From Quercus robur (Eukaryota > Streptophyta > Magnoliopsida > Fagales > Fagaceae), in assembly GCF_932294415.1 (NCBI RefSeq), contig NC_065536.1:3348001-3412000 (forward strand): a stretch of DNA of 64,000 bases, read 5' to 3'. Numbering within the stretch: position 1 is the stretch's first letter; each line of letters starts with the position of its first letter. The notes beneath the pieces are model-generated. The model saw only the letters and a program-made list of their open reading frames with translations, did not search any database and was not told the DNA's origin. This document shows positions 58,430 to 64,000 of this stretch, piece by piece. The position numbers and the translations under genes were made by a program.

Positions 58430-60029
58430 TGACTCATTTTTCACGGTTCCCTTTCTTTAAGAGCTGGGATAAAGGCCTAAAAGAACTTGAGACATATATG
58501 TCACTATTAAAAAAGAATTTACTATACGGTAAACAACCTTAATAATTATAGCAAAACTACTTTAATAATTTGTTATAATTATAATTATATTAATGAATGA
58601 GAGTACTTAGTTAGTGTAACCAACACTTTTCGGATCAATAAAAAATTATTTTGAGAGCAATTTTTCAAAAAGATTGGTAAATTTAGAGGTGAAAATATTA
58701 GTTTAAATAATTGTGAAGAGATATTTCATCGGCAAAATATTGTTTTAAACATTTGGATTTTTTTTTTTTTTTTTTTTTTTTATCTGTTAGCTTTTGAGAA
58801 AAGAAATTACAGTTTTTTTTTTATATAATAATTTAGAGAAAATAAATTCACATTTGACACGCTCAAACAGCAAGCTCTGAAATCCCTACGTTTTTTTTTT
58901 AATTTTTTTTAATTTTTTTTTATTTTTAATTTTTTTTTTTAAAAAAAATGAACCATAGTTTGTTTATCTAACTAAATAACTATAACCTAATTTAACGTCT
59001 GGATAAAAACTATGTTGAATTTTACCCTTCATCTAGGTATCCTATATATGTGGCCCGAAAATAGAGAAGAAAAGAGAGAGAAATTGAATCCAAAAACAAA
59101 AATGACTCTTTTAACTAATGAGTAATGACTGAATAACTAATAAGGTTATATTTAGGCAAAAGTTGTTTTATGTGTTATCACTATTATTTCTTAAAAAAAA
59201 AAAAAAAAAAGTGATGTTACAATTACTGTAAATTTTACTTATAAAAAGTGATGCTAAGGATATATATATGCCCATTAATCTCCTCTTCTCCTCATTAATC
59301 TTTTATGTTCTAAGCTAACTTAGGCATCAAAAACACCTTTGGCGACTCTTTATGGCCACTTTTCTTCGAGTTCGTGGATGAGGTCACATTATCAATCAAC
59401 TGCTACATCACTCTTAATTATCGTTTTAGTTTGTATTGTGTTTACATTTTAAATATAATCTAAAATTTCAATGTTTGAAATTTATTATTTTTATTTTTAT
59501 TTAACCCTAATATTGAAAATTTCTTTAAATTATTGTGATTAATATGTGAGTGTATTTTAAACCATTTAAAAGTGAACATTATTTTGTTTCTCAAAAAAAG
59601 AAAAAAGTGAACATTATTTTGTGGCTTTATTGACATTCATCATTATTTTTAACCAGCAATAAATTCATGATTCTTTGATAGATAAAGTCCCATGAAACTA
59701 CTATGAATCTAAAAATCACATAAATGTCGCTTTCACTTTAATTTACACATGAGTCTAAATTATAATTATATAAGAATTTCTTGTTAGTTTCTTTAGGTTT
59801 AGGGTCCAATACTTTTGCACTTGAACTATTTTACTTTTTTTTTTCTAACTTAAAATTACATTTCCTTTCCTTGAGATCCCAAAATTGCGTTTATTTTTTC
59901 ATATCTATGTGATTACCATTGTACTTAAACATGCTTACCAAACTAAAAAAAAAATGTTTTTTTAATTTTTAATTTTTATTTTTATATTGACTATATATTT
60001 AAGAAAAATATTTTTTTTAGAATTTTTAC

Positions 60030-60060
<31 letters not shown>

Positions 60061-63000
60061 TCATTTGAAATATTGGAGGTAACTAAAAGTAAATTTTGTC
60101 TAATTATTGAGATTTTTGATATAATCTTTTTTTATTTTTTAATATTTCATTAGTTACATTATAACAAAACCATTATTTAAAAAACCCTTGAACCATATTT
60201 TGTTTTGTTTGAATTTCCATATAAAAACCCATTTTGAATCTTTTAAAATTTTGTTTTTTGAGATTAAGGAATAATAAAGTATTTAGTTGTTACAATGGCT
60301 GGTTGAGGAGATAAGCTGGAAACCCTATAGATTTCCTTTCCAATTATCTTTGTACGCTTTGGGATTTTTATTAATAGAAAATTTTTAATTGAGATTTGAG
60401 AGTGAAAATTTGTTAACTTTTTTGTTTGAAATAATTTGAGTTTGTTAGATTTTTGAATAACTTTTTTACTATCAAGAAAGTACTTGGGGCAGTTCCATTA
60501 ATTAGTGCATAAACATGTGAAATTTTCTCCCATGTTAAAATAAAGCAATTGAATAGAAAATCTTTAAACTAGCATGAGTTGTAATCTACTCATTTCAACT
60601 CTTTAACTTTTTTTTTTTTTTAGAAAAAAAAATCTCTCAAGTCGTTAGGGAAAAAGCTATCCATCACTGAGCTCATCAAATACTTTACATATATGGATGT
60701 CAATTGTCAATTATAAATTCAATGGTTAAGTTGAAATCTTTGATAATCTAAAGCTAACAGTTGCTAGCTCGTGCTTTGCACATGAATATTAACTCTTAAC
60801 TCACAATTATTAATCATAAATACATATATCAACCAAGTATATAGTAACTAGAGTTATTTTTCTATTTAAACCAATAACAACTAACCACCTATAATTTATT
60901 GCGAAAATGTTGTGAACATAACATTTCTCAAAATCAGTTGATTAACAAAAGTACTTCATTATTATTATAATATATAAAAAATATTTATTATTAGGATTTT
61001 TATTTTTTTAGAATATTATCAAGATTCTAATTCTAAACAACTACTTATTTAAATAAAAAAATATATTTAGCTGTATCTTTCTTTTTTGATTTTAATTCCG
61101 GAGAAATACGTGTAATGTTAATCCAATATGGGTTCATCTTATCCAAAAAAAAAAAAAAAATATGGTTATCTTCCATTCTCAAAAAGAATAGTTTGTGTCA
61201 ATGCTTTATTTTGAAGTATCAAATTAACTATTCAAGAAAATTAGTAGAACTAACATATCAAATTTGAGTTTTTTTTTTTTAATTAAAAATATTCTTCAAA
61301 ATCTGTTTTAATAATGAGTGGAAGAATAGCTTATAAGGCCACCCTCTAAAGCAAGCAGCTCTACATAAAATAAAATAAAATATTTATTTCATTAGCCGCC
61401 GCAACAGCTTCACGCATGCTTGTGGGTCCATAGTCCTCGGTCACCTCAAATTGTTTAATCAGGTCCCACTGACCAAATCCATCACAAATTCCCATTTCCC
61501 AATTAGTAAAAGTTTGCATCATCAATGCTTTGGTTATAAAGAATCAAACCATTAAAGATCTTTTCTTCTTATCCACTCTTTTAAACCCAAATTTCCATAC
61601 CAAATTTTGATCTACTTAGAGCAATTTCTCAAATAGTAAAAGTTTCTGCAAAAATCCATTATATTATGAGTTTAAAATAATACTACTTTTATTCTCTAAG
61701 TTTAAAGTCATATCTAAATTTGTCCCTAACCATTCACTTACAATTTACACAATTGAATATTATAATAGTATCAAGAGCTCATTCCACAAATATTAGTTAG
61801 AATCCTGCCCTTAACCCACACAAAAACAACCGAACAAAAAAAAAAAACGATATTTTTAGCCTAGTAAAGGGTGAGACCATAATAGAATGGCCGTATTGAC
61901 ATTGTTGTTAGTAGTCAAGAGTTTAGATTACAAATCTTAAAAGTAAATGTACCAATTTAGAAAGATCCCAAATTTAGAAGATGTAAATTATGTTTTAGCT
62001 AAAATATCAACCATTATATAGTATTTTTTTTTCTCATATTCACATCTTACATTCACCACAACTGTAAACCCATCCTGCCCCTCCAAAATGATCTACTTAG
62101 TGCAATATCCAAATTCATCATTCTCAATTAGTAACAGTTTGTGCATTATTAATCCATTATTTTAAAGTATTAACCATGAAAAAAGTTTCTCATATTCACA
62201 TCTAACATTCACCAAGATGATCCATTCATGCAGTACTCTTAATATAAAAAGGTAGTTTTATCTCTTTAAACAGAAGAAATAAAAAATTGAATTGGGCACG
62301 CGCTTAGGTAAACTTTGTAAAATTATATTTGTGGGTAAAATAGTAGTATATTTTTATTATATAATTAGCCTAATGCTCCAATATGTGTTAGCACTAAATG
62401 TGGAAGAGAGGTTTCATATCAGTGGACAATTAATCAACATGAGGTTGTATAGTATGTTGGGAGCAGAACACGCATCCTGTGGTTTTTGCTACATTATGGA
62501 AATCTAAGATATGTTTATATAAGTAATGTGTTTTGTGAACTTTTTATTCTAATATAAAATATTATAAGTGCTTTCATTATGCTAGTCAATAATACCTATT
62601 ATTGTCTAAATTAAATTATAAACTGATATCAATGGCACCAAAGAATTTTGAGGTAGGAAATAATATTTCCTTGGTGCAATTCACTCCTAATGATTGTTTG
62701 ATAAAAATAAAATGATCATTTCTAGACTTATTTATTAGACCATAAAAGTATGGAAGACTTGGTGAAACTGCAACTTGGGTTGTGAATGAAAGAGAAAATT
62801 GACTTTTTTCTTTTTCTTTTTTCTCTTCTTTTGTTCATTTTGGAGAGGTGGGGTATGAATATTTGGATCCAATTAGTGGTTCATGATGTGATATAACACT
62901 GGACTTCAGTGATTTTGATGTCATCAAAGTTTCATTGTTTAATGCTTTTGAGTCATGAGGCTAAAAAAAATCTAGGAGACTAGCTGATCTAAGATTATGC

Positions 63001-63340
63001 TTTAACACATTGGGAGAGAAAAAAATAAATAAAAGCAAAAGGTCATACCGTCATTGCCAAGTGGGTATGATTAGTGGGTGAATGTTACCAACGTGGAAGT
63101 GAAAAGTGACCATTGTTATAATTGAAGCTAAGTTGACTCCAATTAGAGGTTGCTAATTCTCAAGACATTATTGTAGCATGGTGCTTTCCTATCCACATTC
63201 TTATGGGGTTTATAGAATATAGATGAGAATCACATTTGGATAAGTAGGAAACATAATCTGCTTGACAAGAGGGAAAAAAAAATAAGGGATAATTTGCAAT
63301 GTGAGTGTTTTATAAATAAAAAAAAAAATTCCTTAGACAA
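58430..63340. other. AT-rich intergenic DNA
   Basis: Five kilobases with no recognisable gene, RNA gene or intact transposon. Long T and A runs (58749-58780, 58890-58948) and (TA)n at 60037-60060. Short ORFs, including 62292-62507, show no protein features. Confidence 0.6.
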
Positions 63341-63345
63341 ACTAA

Positions 63346-63402
63346 GGATGTGCAGTTACCCCCACTGAGATTGATTTTTCTTGAGTTAATAGGTTGGGCT
63401 AG

Positions 63403-63440
<38 letters not shown>

Positions 63441-63877
63441 TAAAGTTTGGATTGAATTGAATTTGGGTTGACAATTTTTTACTCCAAATAACCTGACTTG
63501 GCTTACACTATTAATAATTTTAAAGAAATTTTTCTTTGAATTTTGCATTGATAGGACTTATTTTATTTATATTAGTTTGATTTATTTTGGTTTTTTTTTT
63601 TTTTTTCACAACAATGATATGGTATTTTAAAACTTAGTTTTGATGATATTGAGATATTAGGCTAACTATAGAATATAATATTAATTCATTATTGAATTAT
63701 GGAATGAAATAGTTAAATACAAAATAATAGTTTCTTAGGCTTAACAAAATTAATGACCACAACCTATCAACCCTCTAGGTTGGGTTGAGCTAGGTTGAGG
63801 ATTTCTCGCTTGAAGAAGTTAAGTTGGGTTGAAAAATATTCCAATCCAATCCAACATACCTCATGCACACTCCTAAA
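63346..63877. mobile_element. Possible hAT-like miniature element
   Basis: Left end AGGATGTGCAGTTACC and the complement of the right end AGGAGTGTGCATGAGG form imperfect inverted repeats. Subterminal GGGTTG/CAACCC words recur. A (TA)n microsatellite (63404-63440) lies inside. No clear target duplication was found. Confidence 0.35.
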
Positions 63878-64000
63878 ACAAATTGATTGTGTGCATAGAT
63901 GTATTAGGGTAATGGAAAACAAACTTAAAGTACCAATTTTAACAAAGTTTTCATCCAAATCAATTTAAAGAGAATTTTCTCTAACATATTATGTGACAAT

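Overview
The window is nuclear DNA of a flowering plant: split genes with GT-AG introns, AT-rich intergenic DNA, and nested Helitron, LTR, hAT-like and Mutator-like elements. Gene content is ordinary dicot; the transposon density and repeat style suggest a woody dicot, perhaps Fagaceae, but that is only an impression.

Genes, left to right: (1) the 5' part of a type I vacuolar H+-pyrophosphatase (1-3076, minus, runs off the left edge); (2) an RluA-type RNA pseudouridine synthase (20224-22997, minus, 2 exons); (3) an organellar peptide chain release factor 2 (37575-40753, plus, 7 exons); (4) a small BOD1/SHG1 (COMPASS Shg1)-domain protein (50219-52481, plus, 3 coding exons) with a broken, chimeric copy of its 5' end at 47.8-48.3 kb; (5) a plant TRF2/HOY1 PH-like-domain protein (55850-58217, minus, 6 exons). 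Exon junctions were placed by hand; all keep the reading frame. Genes 2 and 3 are neighbours in Arabidopsis too (from memory: At1g56345 and At1g56350), so this looks like old microsynteny pushed apart by transposons.

The rest is mostly mobile DNA. From 6.0 to 16.8 kb a head-to-tail row of Helitron-like units, each ending in CTAG, has received three solo LTRs and a complete LTR element (A, 9618-16002). A reverse Helitron at 23.5-28.5 kb is split by element B (23622-28168). Two hAT-like elements, a long-TIR Mutator-like element with a 9-bp target duplication, and two further solo LTRs fill 29.6-37.1 kb. Element C (41547-47556) sits in an AT microsatellite.

The most striking thing is what A, B and C share. 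None shows gag or pol. All have the same primer-binding site and the same polypurine-tract neighbourhood, but diverged LTRs. Each carries a large tandem array built on one ~58-bp core, with a different period in each: 81 bp in A, 74 bp in B, 65 and 81 bp organised in a 211-bp higher-order repeat in C. Each also carries one or two cassettes on the strand opposite to the element: TATA-like box, short ORF of one family, TGTA-rich stretch and AATAAA-like signal, with arrays or stray monomers following the cassette. This cassette-plus-array architecture is the best candidate here for something undescribed.
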